Assembly (NCBI RefSeq): GCF_030272615.1
Contig: NC_081405.1
Coordinates: 472,614,008-472,678,007 of the forward strand
DNA length: 64,000 nucleotides
Origin: Cryptomeria japonica
Lineage: Eukaryota; Streptophyta; Pinopsida; Cupressales; Cupressaceae
Direction: 5' to 3'
In this document: one piece after another, positions 20,911-31,830 of the stretch
How positions within the stretch are numbered: position 1 is the stretch's first letter
Layout of the letters: every line of letters begins with the position of its first letter
Notes under the pieces: model-generated
The model's database searches: none
What the model was told of the DNA's origin: nothing
Seen by the model: the letters and a program-made list of their open reading frames with translations, nothing else
Translations under genes and position numbers: made by a program

Positions 20911-23900
20911 ATTGTGACGTAACAGGACCTATAATGTCATAATACAACCTATTATGTCATAATAGGTCTCATTGTGACATAATAGGTCCTAATGTGTCAT
21001 AAAAGGTCCTATTGTAACATAATAGGTCCTATTATGACATAATGCGACCTATTAAGTCATAATAGGTCCTATTAAGTCATAATTAGTCCTATTATGACAT
21101 ACTACAACCTATTAAGTCATAATATGTCCTATTATGTCATAAGACCCCTCAAAAGGACCTATTATGACATTACACCTCTTACTAGGACCTATTATGACTT
21201 AAGACCTCTTAGTAGGACCTATTATGTCATAATAGGATCGATTATCACATAATAGAACCTATTATGTCATAATAGGTCCTATAATGTCATAAGACCCCTT
21301 AAGAGGACATGTCATGTAATAATAGGTTCTATTATGTCATAAGACCCCTTAAGAGGATGTATTATGACATTATACCCCTTAGTAGGACCTTTTGAATGAT
21401 ATTATGTCATAATAGGAATGATTATGACATAATAGGACCTATGATGACATAATAGGTCATATTATGTCATCATAGGTCCTATTATGACATCATAGGTCAT
21501 ATTATGTCATAAAATCCCTTAAGAGGACCTATTATGACTTTATACCCCTTAGTAGGACTTGTTAAGGGGTATTATGTCATAATAGGACCTATTCTGACAT
21601 AATAGGACCTATAATGTCATAATACAACCTATTATGTCATAATAGGTCTCATTGTGACATAATAGGTCCTTTTGTGTCATAATAGGTCATATTATGTCAT
21701 AAGACCCCTTAAGAGGATCTTCTATGACATTATACCTCTTACTATGACCTATTATGACATAAGACCCCTTAGTAGGACCTATTATGACATGATAGGATCG
21801 ATTATCACATAACAGGACCAATTATGTCATATAGGTCCTATAATGTCATAAGACTCCTTAACAGAACCTGTCATGTCATAATTGGTCCTATTATGTCATA
21901 AGACCCCTTAAGAGGACCTATTATAACATTATACCCCTTAGTAGGACCTGTTAAAGGATATTATGTCATAAAAGGACCAATTATGACATAATAGGATGTA
22001 TGATGATGTAATAGGTCCTATTATGTCATCGTAGGTCCTATTATGACATCATAGGTCATATTATGTCATAAAACCCCTTAAGAGGACCTATTATGAATTT
22101 ATACCCCTTACTAGGACATGTTAAGGGGTATTATGTCATAATAGGACCTATTGCGACATAATAGAACCTATAATGTCATAATACGACCTATTATGTCATA
22201 ATAGATCTCATTGTGACATAATAGGTCATATTATGACATAATACGACTTATTATATCATAATACGACCTATTATGTCATAAGACCCCTTAAGAGGACCTA
22301 TTATGACATAAGACCCCTTAGTAGGACCTATTATGACATATGTAGAGAAAGATAAGTTGGTTGGAAGAGAGAGATGATACGTTTAGAGAGAGTTGAGGGG
22401 TATTATGTCATAACAGGACCTATTGTGACATAATAGGACCTATAATGTCATAATATGACCTATTATATCATAATAGGTTCTATTGTGACATAATAGGTCC
22501 TATTGTGACATAATAGGTCCTGTTATGTCATAATAGGTCCTATTGCACAATATGACCTATTATGTCATAAGACCCTTTAAGAAGACCTATTATGGCATTA
22601 TACCTCTTACTAGGACCTATTATGATATAAGACCCCTTAGTAGGACCTATTATGACATGATAGGATAGATTATCACATAATAGGACCTATTATGTCATAA
22701 TAGGTCTTATTATGTCATAAGACCCCTTAAGAGGATCTATTATGACATTATACCTCTTACTAGGACCCATTATGACATAAGATGGGCCTTAGTAGGACCT
22801 ATTATGACATAATATGATTGATTATCACACAATAGAACTTGTTATGTCATAATAGGTCATATAATGTCATAAGACCCCTTAAGAGGACTTGCCATGCCAT
22901 AATAGGTCCTATTATGTCATAAGATTCCTTAAGAGGACCTATTATGACATTATACCCCTTAGTAGGACCTGTTAAAGGGTATTATGTCATAATAAGACTA
23001 ATAATGACATAATAGGATCTATGATGTTTTAATAGGTCCTATTATGTCATCATAGGTCCTATTATGACATCATAGATCATATTATGTCATAAAACCCCTT
23101 AAGAGGACCTATTATGACTTTATACCCCTTACTAGGACTTGTTAAGGGGTGTTATGTCATAATAGGACCTATAATGTCATAATATGACCTATTATGTCCT
23201 AATAGGTCCTATTGTGACATAATAGGTCCTATTGTGACATAATAGGTCCTATTATGCCATAATACGACCTGTTATGTCATAAGGCCCCTTAAGAGGACCT
23301 ATAATGACATTATACCTCTTACTAGGACCTATTATGACATAAGACCCCTTAGTAGGGCCTATTATGATATATGTAGAGAAAGATAAGTTGGTTGGGAGAG
23401 AGAGATGATACGTTTAGAGAGAGTTAAGGGGTATTATGTCATAACATGACCTATTGTGACATAATAGGACCTATAATGTCATAATACGACTATTATGTCA
23501 TAATAGGTCACATTGTGACATAATAGGACCTATTGTGAAATAATAGGTCCTATTATGTCATAATAGATCCTATTGTGACATAATATGACCTATTATGTCA
23601 TAATAGGTCCTATTATGTCATAATAGATCCTATTGTGACATAATACGACCTATTATGTCATAATAGGTCCTATTATGTCATATGACCCCTTAAGAGGACC
23701 TATTATGACATACGACCCCTTAGTAGGATCTATTATGACATAATAAGATTGATTATCACATAATATGACCTATTATGTCATAATAGGTCCTATAATGTCA
23801 TAAGACCCCTTAAGAAGACCTATTATGACATTATACCCCTTAGTAGGACCTGTTAAAGGGTATTATGTCATAATTGGACTAATAATGACATAATAAGATC

Positions 23901-24280
23901 TATGATGATGTAATAGGTCCTATTATGTCATCATAGGTCCTATTATGACATCATAGGTCATATTATGTCATAAAACCCCTTTAGAGAACCTATTATGACT
24001 TTATACCCCTTACTAGGACTTGTTAAGGGGTATTATGTCATAATAGGACCTATTGTGACATAATAGGACCTATAATGTCACAATGCAACCTATTATTCCA
24101 TAATAGGTCCCAATGTGACATAATAGGTCCTATTATGACATAACACAACCTATTATGTCATAATAGGTCCTATTATGTCATAAGACTCCTTAAGAGGACC
24201 TATTAAGACATTATACCTCTTACTAGGACCTATTATGACATAAGACCCCTTAGTAGGAACTATTATGACATATGTAGAGA
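20911..24280. repeat. Minisatellite array of alternating 20-bp units with higher-order repeats
   Basis: The basic unit is AGGTCCTATTATGTCATAAT and its inverse, alternating so that 13-base arms face each other around one central base (AGGTCCTATTATG, A or T, CATAATAGGACCT). Variant units GACCCCTTAAGAGG and ATACCCCTTAGTAGG recur. Longer periods are visible. A non-palindromic insert starting TATGTAGAGAAAGATAAG appears at 22339, 23370 and 24271, and an ATCATAGGTCATATTATG block appears near 21490, 22050, 23065 and 23950. No coding capacity is present. Confidence 0.9.
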
Positions 24281-24469
24281 AAGATAAGTTGGTTGGGAGA
24301 GAGAGATGGTATGTTAAGAGAGAGGTAGAGATGCATATATAGAGAAATATAGGTAGGTAGGGGGTAAGGGGAGGTGTATAAGAGAGAAAAGATAAAGAGT
24401 AAAGAGTTAAGGATGTGAGAGGGAGGTAGACACATAGTTTTAGATTTTGGCAGAGAGGGGACAAAGTGA

Positions 24470-24740
24470 GATAGAAAGGAAAAAAAAGACAAAGAGAAAT
24501 GTGACTTATATATAAATTTTATATTTCTTGTATATATGGCTTGTATTTTTTATTAAAAAAAAATAAAAAAAAAATAAAAAATAAAAATAAAAATAAAATA
24601 AAAATAAAAAAATTAAAAAAAAAGGAAACGGGATCCCATTTTGTTTTTGAAATGGGATCCCATTTCTTAGATCTAGGCTCGAGATCCTGAAGCTAAACGG
24701 GATCCCGTTTCAAATTTTGGCTCGGGATCCTGTTTTGTTT
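24470..24740 (-). repeat. Right terminal inverted repeat with GGGATCCC palindromes
   Basis: It contains the pyrimidine-block complement (24473-24502), an A-rich stretch, AAACGGGATCCCATTTT (24627-24643), the perfect palindromes AAATGGGATCCCATTT (24651-24666) and AAACGGGATCCCGTTT (24696-24711), and a decayed copy at 24723-24739. The extra palindrome makes this end longer than the left one. Confidence 0.6.
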
Positions 24741-27204
24741 CTCATGCGCTCCGTGAGATTTGCCATTTTTGTCTAAGTGTAAAACTTCCACACTAAGTGG
24801 ACACAACTTTGTGCACTTACCCATATGCTTGTCCTTCTCAGTGATTTGTGGTATGGTCCAGTGTTGAAATGTATGAAAAGAATCAATCTTAGTTCTCACC
24901 TTTTTCTCTTCACTGGTAACATACTTGAGCTCCTCAATGATTGCACTTAATCTTTTTTTTTTTTCAGTCTCCTTAATTTCTAGGGGAGCATCAGGATCTC
25001 TATGCATTACTTTGTACAAGATGACTAAAGTGTGGTATGCTCCTTGCCATCATTTTTCTAATGCTTCAATTTGGGTTTGTTTTCTTTAAACATATCTAAC
25101 ATCTTCAAAAAGGACTCATAGCCCTTATACACCTCATCCAACCTTTCAATAATGAACTTTAACCCATGGGCCAATATATGCTCAAAGGTGTTGAGGATTT
25201 GTTGTGTTTTTCTTTGCAGGACCTTTTCATTGGATTCTCTTAATTCTTTGATTTCCTATTCATATTTTCTCTTTTCTTCACCCCATCCTCGATTATCCTT
25301 AGCACTATCTATTGGCTTTGGGGGAGCATGCTTTTGCAGAACTAGAACTTTATTCTGGTTACCAAGCTGTTCCTTTTCCTTTTCATTCCACATAGCATTT
25401 TAAATATATAACTTGTTTATTTTATCATTCATCTCCTTGTTCCCTACTTCTGATTCAATTATGAGAAGCCTCTTGTTTAGATTCATCATCGGACACATTA
25501 TGAATAACAACCCCATGGGGTTTCTTTGGTGGAATTGTGGCCTATTTTGGTGGAGATCCACCGCTTGTTGATTTTCCATAAATTATTTCAATTTTTTTTA
25601 AACACAAATCAATTCTTTTCATTTAATCATCTTCTTCATTAAAAATCTAATGAAAGCGGGGCCCTTTCTCCTTTTTTCTTCTTCCAACTTCATCAAAACA
25701 TGACATTTCTTTCTTCTCTACATAATATCTTGAAATGATATACAATTTATACTCAAAGCTTCCTCTATTAGTACTTCATGTGAAACTATTTTAATAAAAG
25801 AACCAATGTGACACTTAGGATCACGCAATCTCTCTTTGCCAGATTTTAATGAATAATTGGTCTTCATAGAACCCTGAAACTTTTCTAACATATTTGATTC
25901 GATATAAAAACTTGCATATGTAACACAATGGTGAAAGATTTTCCCCTTCTTCCTTTTCTCAATCACTACTTTCTCTAGCCATAACATCTGCCACATGAAT
26001 TCCAAGAAAGCAAGTCTATCTGACACAAACAGGGGTAACAAATGAGGAGTTTGTGGGCAGCTATACACCCTAATAATAATATGTTTTTCCATGTAGAACC
26101 AATAAAAAAAATTATGAGTGTGCCCCTTCTTAGGATTATGGGCCAGTGGCATCAACACCCTCCTCATTCTAGTGACAACCTTGCAACCAAATGATTGATG
26201 GAACCAAAAACTACAATAACAAATGAATCATGGAAGACTTTGTAGACACAATCTTTGCATCTCTTATCCCACAAGTAGCACCACAACTGCACTGACAACT
26301 TGTTTCCATTCTCATCTACCATTCCCAATTTTAACTGTTGTGTGAAAGCATGCCTATTCTAATATAGAACCAAACAACGCAGTAAATAATAGTGTTGAAA
26401 GTCACTGCTTTTCTTCTCCTTCCAAGCCACCAGCTGCTCATGTATTCTCCTTTCTATCTCTGATATAAAATCAAATTCTAAGTTCACTTCTGAACTCTGG
26501 ATCCTCATAGCCATGTACATTAAAGATACCATCATTCTTATTTTAGCATCTTCTCCCAATATTTTACATAAAGCAAAGTAAATTCTTTGAAAATACACAA
26601 GAAAATCATCAACAGGGAAGGGCTCACTTCTTTTAATTATCAAGGGCTTATTATTTATGCCCCACCTCCTGTAATATGGGAGCTCTTCCCTCCTAAATGT
26701 TTTATGTAATCTATTATAATCCATTTCAAATTGCTCGAGGTCAACCTTGGTTAAGGCTTTCTTATTCAACATGAAATAACTGATGATAGTCGATTTTGTG
26801 ACTACGAGCAATGGATTCCCACTAGGCATTTTGATGGTTCTAGTTATAGGGTGGTAATTCTCTGCCAACAGTTGAATTAACTCTATATCTACAAAGACAT
26901 TAGGCACTACTAACTTTCCAATGTCGAGGGTCTAGGGGTTTGACACAAAGACTTTTCCATCACTATTTTTATAGAAATATCAAAATAAATCCCTCTCTAA
27001 GATGGGGATTATGGCATCCCTATAACCCTCCAATTTATCTTTGAATATATTTTTGGCTCCTGTGTTTGCTGAGCTAGGTAATGCGTCCAATAAATATTTC
27101 TACATAGGCCTCTTGGTATGGTTTTTTGTCCTAGGTTTTTTCTAAGAGCCTTCTTCCCCTTTTGAACTTCCACTCTCCCTATGTTCTTCCTTCTTTCTAG
27201 GCAT
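24693..27204 (-). pseudogene. Gene F: decayed gag-like gene of unknown family
   Basis: From ATG 27204 one minus-strand frame runs to about 26200, with stops mostly TAG. Two further frames continue it (26167-25718 and, after more stops, 25019-24693). Seen in order are a basic Lys/Arg-rich N-terminus and a 180-residue block (26907-26359). That block includes NKKALTKVDLEQFEMDYNRL, LPYYRRWGINNKPLI and ISEIERRIHEQLVAWKEKKS, ending in LLRCLVLY. Further hydrophobic/aromatic segments and a Lys/Glu-rich coiled coil (about 25000-24850) follow. I do not recognise a named domain. The helical block followed by a Lys-rich turn and LVLY resembles in layout ORF2 of elements B and C (DLCEALL...KKN...LLVCMFFYF). 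The gene is interrupted by the foldback-like element. Confidence 0.45.
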
Positions 27205-27479
27205 TTTATCTTATGCTTTTTTACTAAAAATTCAAATGGCTTATGTAAATTTTGTAGCTAGGAAATTAATTGAGTACTTACTTGTAGCTATGGTAGATGT
27301 TTCTGGCTTGTTCCTCTTTGTCGCAGAGCTCACCCCATGCAATTCTTCGGCTTAGGATGAAAAATTTGGGCAAAAATATTGACTATTAAAGGTGACTCTT
27401 GAGGTCTTTTCTGCATTTAATTTGTGTGATCCATTGACAACTCTGCCACCCTTTCCAAAATTTTGATTTATGATAATTC

Positions 27480-28040
27480 TGATGTCACTTTCAACTTGCC
27501 TCAGCTCACTATTTTTGCAATATCGCAAACCTTTAAAATCAATCTTGTTTTATTGTTGCAAAATAGTGACGTTAGTTATCGCTATATCACAACTCCCATT
27601 TCCTTTTTATTTTAGCCCATTGTGATATGTCGATACCAAGTTTATCTATTACTGCTATATTGCAACATCATTTTTCATTAATTCTCTTCATCCTGTGATG
27701 TGGCAATGACCCCTTGAGTTATCTCCATATCACAACATTATAATATCTTTATTAAGCCCTTCTAGCGATACTACGATAATAGTTTGTTGTCGCAATCTCT
27801 CTATTTTGCATTGAGTCCCTTCTTGCAATATGGTGATGCCTTTACTATCCTAGGTCCATTTATCACTATTTCGTATATTCCCCAATATGATGGAATGTGG
27901 GACTCGTGAAATGACGATCAAAATAGCGATAACTTTGTAGTCCTTATTTTTCTTTGTCGCCATTTCGCAAGCTATTTAGTATAGAAAAATAATAACCTTA
28001 CAAAATAGCGATATTCAATGGTGTCATTTTATGATGGTCC
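27480..28040 (-). repeat. Degenerate GCGATATNGC motif array upstream of gene F
   Basis: Motifs such as GCAATATCGCAA, TATCGCTATATCACAAC, GTGATATGTCGATA, GTGATGTGGCAATGA, AGCGATACTACGATA and AAATAGCGATA recur every 30-80 bases. They lie between the putative TATA box at 28152 and the gene F start at 27204. The cores contain CpG, and many copies show C-to-T or G-to-A variants. This parallels the motif clusters in the element G leader. Confidence 0.5.
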
Positions 28041-28151
28041 ACATAAGATAATAAGTGGGGTACATAGGTATTTTTAGGGAAACAAAATAGGATATGAATT
28101 CATTAGCTGATGAATAGTGTTCTCAACAAAGATATGATTTTCTATAGGGTC

Positions 28152-28159
28152 TATTTATA
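28152..28159 (-). promoter_or_regulatory. Possible TATA box for gene F
   Basis: The minus strand reads CTATAAATAGACCC, a good plant TATA match, about 950 bases before the gene F ATG. The core CTATAAATAG is nearly symmetric, so either strand is possible. Use is inferred from position only. Confidence 0.35.
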
Positions 28160-28329
28160 GCTCCATATTTGATCTAATTTCAAGGGTTTTTTTGTGTGTT
28201 TGAGATTTTAGGCTAGAAAACACATTGAATTACCCATAAATCTCATTTTAGTTGATTTGGCTATTTGGACAATAGTGGGAAAACAATTTTGGGATGCCAT
28301 GAAATGCAAACTTTTGGAGGTTCCAACAT

Positions 28330-30365
28330 GATGTAAGCCACTTTCTTTTCCAACCATCCATTCTATTGACATAACTATCGACAAGATTTTTCTAGGTTTG
28401 ATCTAATAGCCCTAGCAAAGAGAAGAATACCCAAACACTTACCTGGAAGAGAGCTTGATTTGATCCCCAATATTTTTGGAATTTCCCTTTGTTTCTTTAT
28501 ATTTGTATTGAAGAAATTGACATCTGATATCCTCTAGTTAATTTGTTGACCTGAGGCATTACAATAGTCATCCAATGTCATCTTCATGCAGTCAACCTCT
28601 CTGAATAAATATTCACCCATCATAAGGGTGTCATTTGTGAATTGAAGGTGAGAGATTGAGTTAATCTCCCAAGAAATATAAACACCTCTCCATCGACCTT
28701 CTCATCTTTTCTTTTTGATATACCTACCAAGAACCTCTCTCATGATTATGAAAATAAAGGGAGAGATTGGGTCCCCTTGTCTAATACCTCAAGATGCCTA
28801 AAAGAAACCTTGGGGACTACCATTAACCAAGATTAAGAAGTGTGGGCCACATATACAACTATGTATCCAAGAGATCTAGTGTTGATTAAATCCAAATGAA
28901 CTCAAGACATGAAACATAAAATTCCTATCCACTTGATCATAATCTTTCTTAATATCCAATTTTGAAAACATCCTATCTATTTCAGCTATCTTGATAAAGT
29001 GTATCGCCTCATGGGAAATAATTATACCTTCAACAATAGAGCAAATTAGGGTGAAGCCACTCTGCTCCTTAGAGATAATAAAGCTTAGTACCTTTTTAAG
29101 TCTATTTTCCATGACTTTGGAAATGACTTTATAAAGTCTGTTATAGAGAGAGATGGGCCAAAATTCATCAAGAGTCTTGATATTTTCCCTCTTGGGAATA
29201 AGTGCAATCATTGTGTTATTTAGATCCTTTAGTACAAAAAATCAATTCTTGACTCCTCCACCACCCCCCATAAATCATGTTCGATAATATCCCAAAACTT
29301 GTGGAAAAAGAGGGTAGGAAATCCATCAAGACCCGGGGCTTTGTACCCTTACCTTGAAAATAGAGCATGTTTAAATTTTGCCATACTCACTGGTTCTATG
29401 AGTAAATGATTCTTCTAGTTAGAGATTGAGCTTGGTATAACATTGAAAACATCTCAATTGATAGAAGAAGAATGGTCATGTTCTACAATGATAATTTTTT
29501 GTAGGAAACTTCTTCTATGTTGATATCATTTTTTTTTCTTTCAACCAAACCCCATATGTGTATTTAATTGTGTGAATTCTATTATTAGATCTTTTGGCCT
29601 TAACAAAATTGTGAAAGAATTTTGTATTCTAGTCACCTTCCTCTAACTAGCATTCTTTATACTTTTGACACTAATAAACTTATTCCCTTGCCAACACCTC
29701 TGTGTACTAAAAAATCCAAAGTTTTTTCTTCTCAAAAATCTACCTCTTTCATACTAGATTGAGTGACTTTACCATGAAGACTTTTCAATTGCTATTCCAA
29801 TATAGCCTTTTCTATGAAAATATCCTTAAAATGAACCATATTCCATTCTTTTAGACATAATTTGATAAATTGAAGCTTCTTAAAGAAATGAAGGCCTTTT
29901 TATCGTCTCTAGAAGGGGCATTTGACCACCAATCCGAAAGAAGTTCTCTGAATCATCCACATGGAGCCACATCTTTTCAAACTTAGACATGCATTTGATG
30001 GGGATTGTATCATGCTAGATCAACAAAGAGATTAGGTAATGATCTAACTCGGAGAAGGGGAGAAAATTAGCTTGAAAAACAAATGGAAGTTTTTCCCACT
30101 TTCTTGCTAGAAAGAAACGGTCTAGCTTTTCAACAATGTTTGAAAAACCTTGTCTCCTATTTGTCCAAGTGAAAACCCCATTCTTATGCTTTAACTCCAA
30201 AATTCCATTCTTAGAAACATAGTTTTGGAATTTTAGTTGGATTGCTCCCAAAAGTCCTTTACCCCCTTTCTTATCTACAATTTTGAGGGTAGCATTGAAG
30301 TCACCACTAATGATCATTACTTCATTGCAATGGTCTTGAATAATTTTAGAGAGGCAACCCCATGA
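28330..30365 (-). pseudogene. L1-type LINE, 3' half: endonuclease end and reverse transcriptase
   Basis: The minus strand shows the end of the AP-endonuclease domain (30317-30015). It has SGDFN near its start, then GVFTWTNRR and LDRFFLA, and SELDHY in place of SDH-type ends. The RT follows (29211-28876), with IALIPK, FWPISLYNRLYKVISKVM, KEQSGF and KLDIKKDYDQV. A decayed GIRQGDPISPF block (about 28790) and a TNDTLMMG block (FADD box, about 28640) come next. Frames are broken many times. The frame runs on from the 5' half at 45123 once element A is left out. The 3' end and poly-A tail are not identifiable. Confidence 0.8.
30361..30365. repeat. Target site duplication of element A, left copy (CATGA)
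   Basis: It matches CATGA at 45123-45127 exactly. With one copy removed, the LINE endonuclease frame continues without a stop. Confidence 0.9.
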
Positions 30366-31454
30366 TGTTAGGAGCCAGAGGCAACTGAGAGGGGGGGGGG
30401 AGGGGGGGGTGTGAATTAGTTGTCTATTAATTTCAACCCAAATATACTTTAACCAAACTTGATGCTTAATACCGGTAAACCAAACTTAATGCCGATAAAC
30501 AGGTTAACAATTAATAACAGTATCGGTGAAACTTAATGCATGAAACAAAAAGAGAAACAATATCCACAACACATAACACAGAGATTTGTACGTGGAAGCC
30601 TTGTAAGGAGAAAAATCACGGTGGGAAACCTTACCCACAATCAAATGATACTACTGCAGATAGTATGTGTATACAAATGGGGTCTGCACATGTAGATAGG
30701 CACGCTGCCTAGAGCTCACTACTCAATCACAAAATGAGAGTCACACTGACTACAATTGGATGATTAAATCCAATGATAATGTACTGCTCAAAGTAGCATC
30801 TCCAATGTTTGATTCAGTATCGGTTATGCTCTGATTGTCTCCTTCAAACCTTCCTTGAATCTTCAAATGATGTCTGTATGAGTAGCTCTTCTTATATTCG
30901 CATATATCGAATATCACAACCTTATAAGACCTTATCTCATCCTCTCTATCCTATATCAATCTCACAATTGAGATCATACGTATATACCAAAACTTAAGAC
31001 CAAATGTGTAGGTCGGCTTACTAAGAACAATATAATAAAATCTATTACAAGTAAGTCAAGATGATGCATCATGTCGGCTCAACAACAATATTAATTGATT
31101 AAACCATCTCCATAATGTGCCATGCTGATCTGAAATAGATAACGCTTGCCGGTCCATAACCTAGACCAATTTGTCGGTAACAGCAAATATGTCAACCTGA
31201 TTAGACCAATAACCAAATCTCCAAAACCAAATGTCCAAACCATGTCTTCGACATAACCAAGCGGTCTCTAGATGATAACAAGTCATCCCCAGTGCCAGTG
31301 AACAATATAACCTACCAGTGAACTAGATATCGGTGACTGTGCATAAGTCACTAAGTCTTGCCGGTGAACATAACCAAAGATCTCTAGAAGGATAAGTGTT
31401 GATAAGTGTTGACATCAATGACAAAACCAATGCAACATATCCATAATGCCAACA
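30366..31454 (-). repeat. 3' LTR of element A (1089 bp)
   Basis: It runs from TGTTAGGAGCC to ATGCCAACA. It contains a run of 10 G, A, 8 G (30391-30409) that is much shorter in the other LTR, and the conserved U5 stem-loop block near 30587-30641. Confidence 0.95.
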
Positions 31455-31466
31455 ATCTCCCCCTTT
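31455..31466 (-). promoter_or_regulatory. Polypurine tract of element A
   Basis: The minus strand reads AAAGGGGGAGAT immediately before the 3' LTR. Confidence 0.85.
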
Positions 31467-31830
31467 GGCATTGATGGCCACACAAGATGGAAAAACCATC
31501 TAAGTGCCAAAGCAAAAATGCCAAAAACCAAAAACCAACAATCTCCAGAATAGATCAATACCAAAAATCAAAATACAACTGCAGAGAGTAAAAATCTCTC
31601 CCCCAATGAATAATCTCTCCCCAAAGGATAATGTGTTTTTCCATAGATATCTCTCCCCCTTTGACATCAAATGCCAAAGAAAAAAAAAATACCAGATACA
31701 ACCAATTAATAGAACTAATTACAAATACCAACTTATCCAACTACTCCCCCTGAGAAGTAGCTCTCCTCCATCAAAGCCGGAAAAAGGTTTCTCTGTAAAT
31801 TTTGTCAATTTGATGCCAAGCATCAATTGT

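Larger units (their letters stand above)
20570..24745. mobile_element. Foldback-like element: long terminal inverted repeats around a tandem array
   Basis: The left end (20585-20810) and the reverse complement of the right end (24470-24740) share the same blocks in the same order: GGGATCCC palindromes, a T-rich stretch, an AT-repeat, then a pyrimidine block. That block, 20780-20806 against 24473-24502, matches at nearly every position by eye. Between them lies a 3.4 kb array of alternating 20-bp units. No transposase frame is present. Long inverted repeats with internal tandem repeats are the hallmark of foldback transposons. The outer edges and target duplication are not resolved. Confidence 0.55.

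Noticed and set aside
24153-24492. Two minus-strand frames of 80-103 codons at the end of the minisatellite
   Set aside because: Translation consists of array units and purine-rich flank; no protein character.
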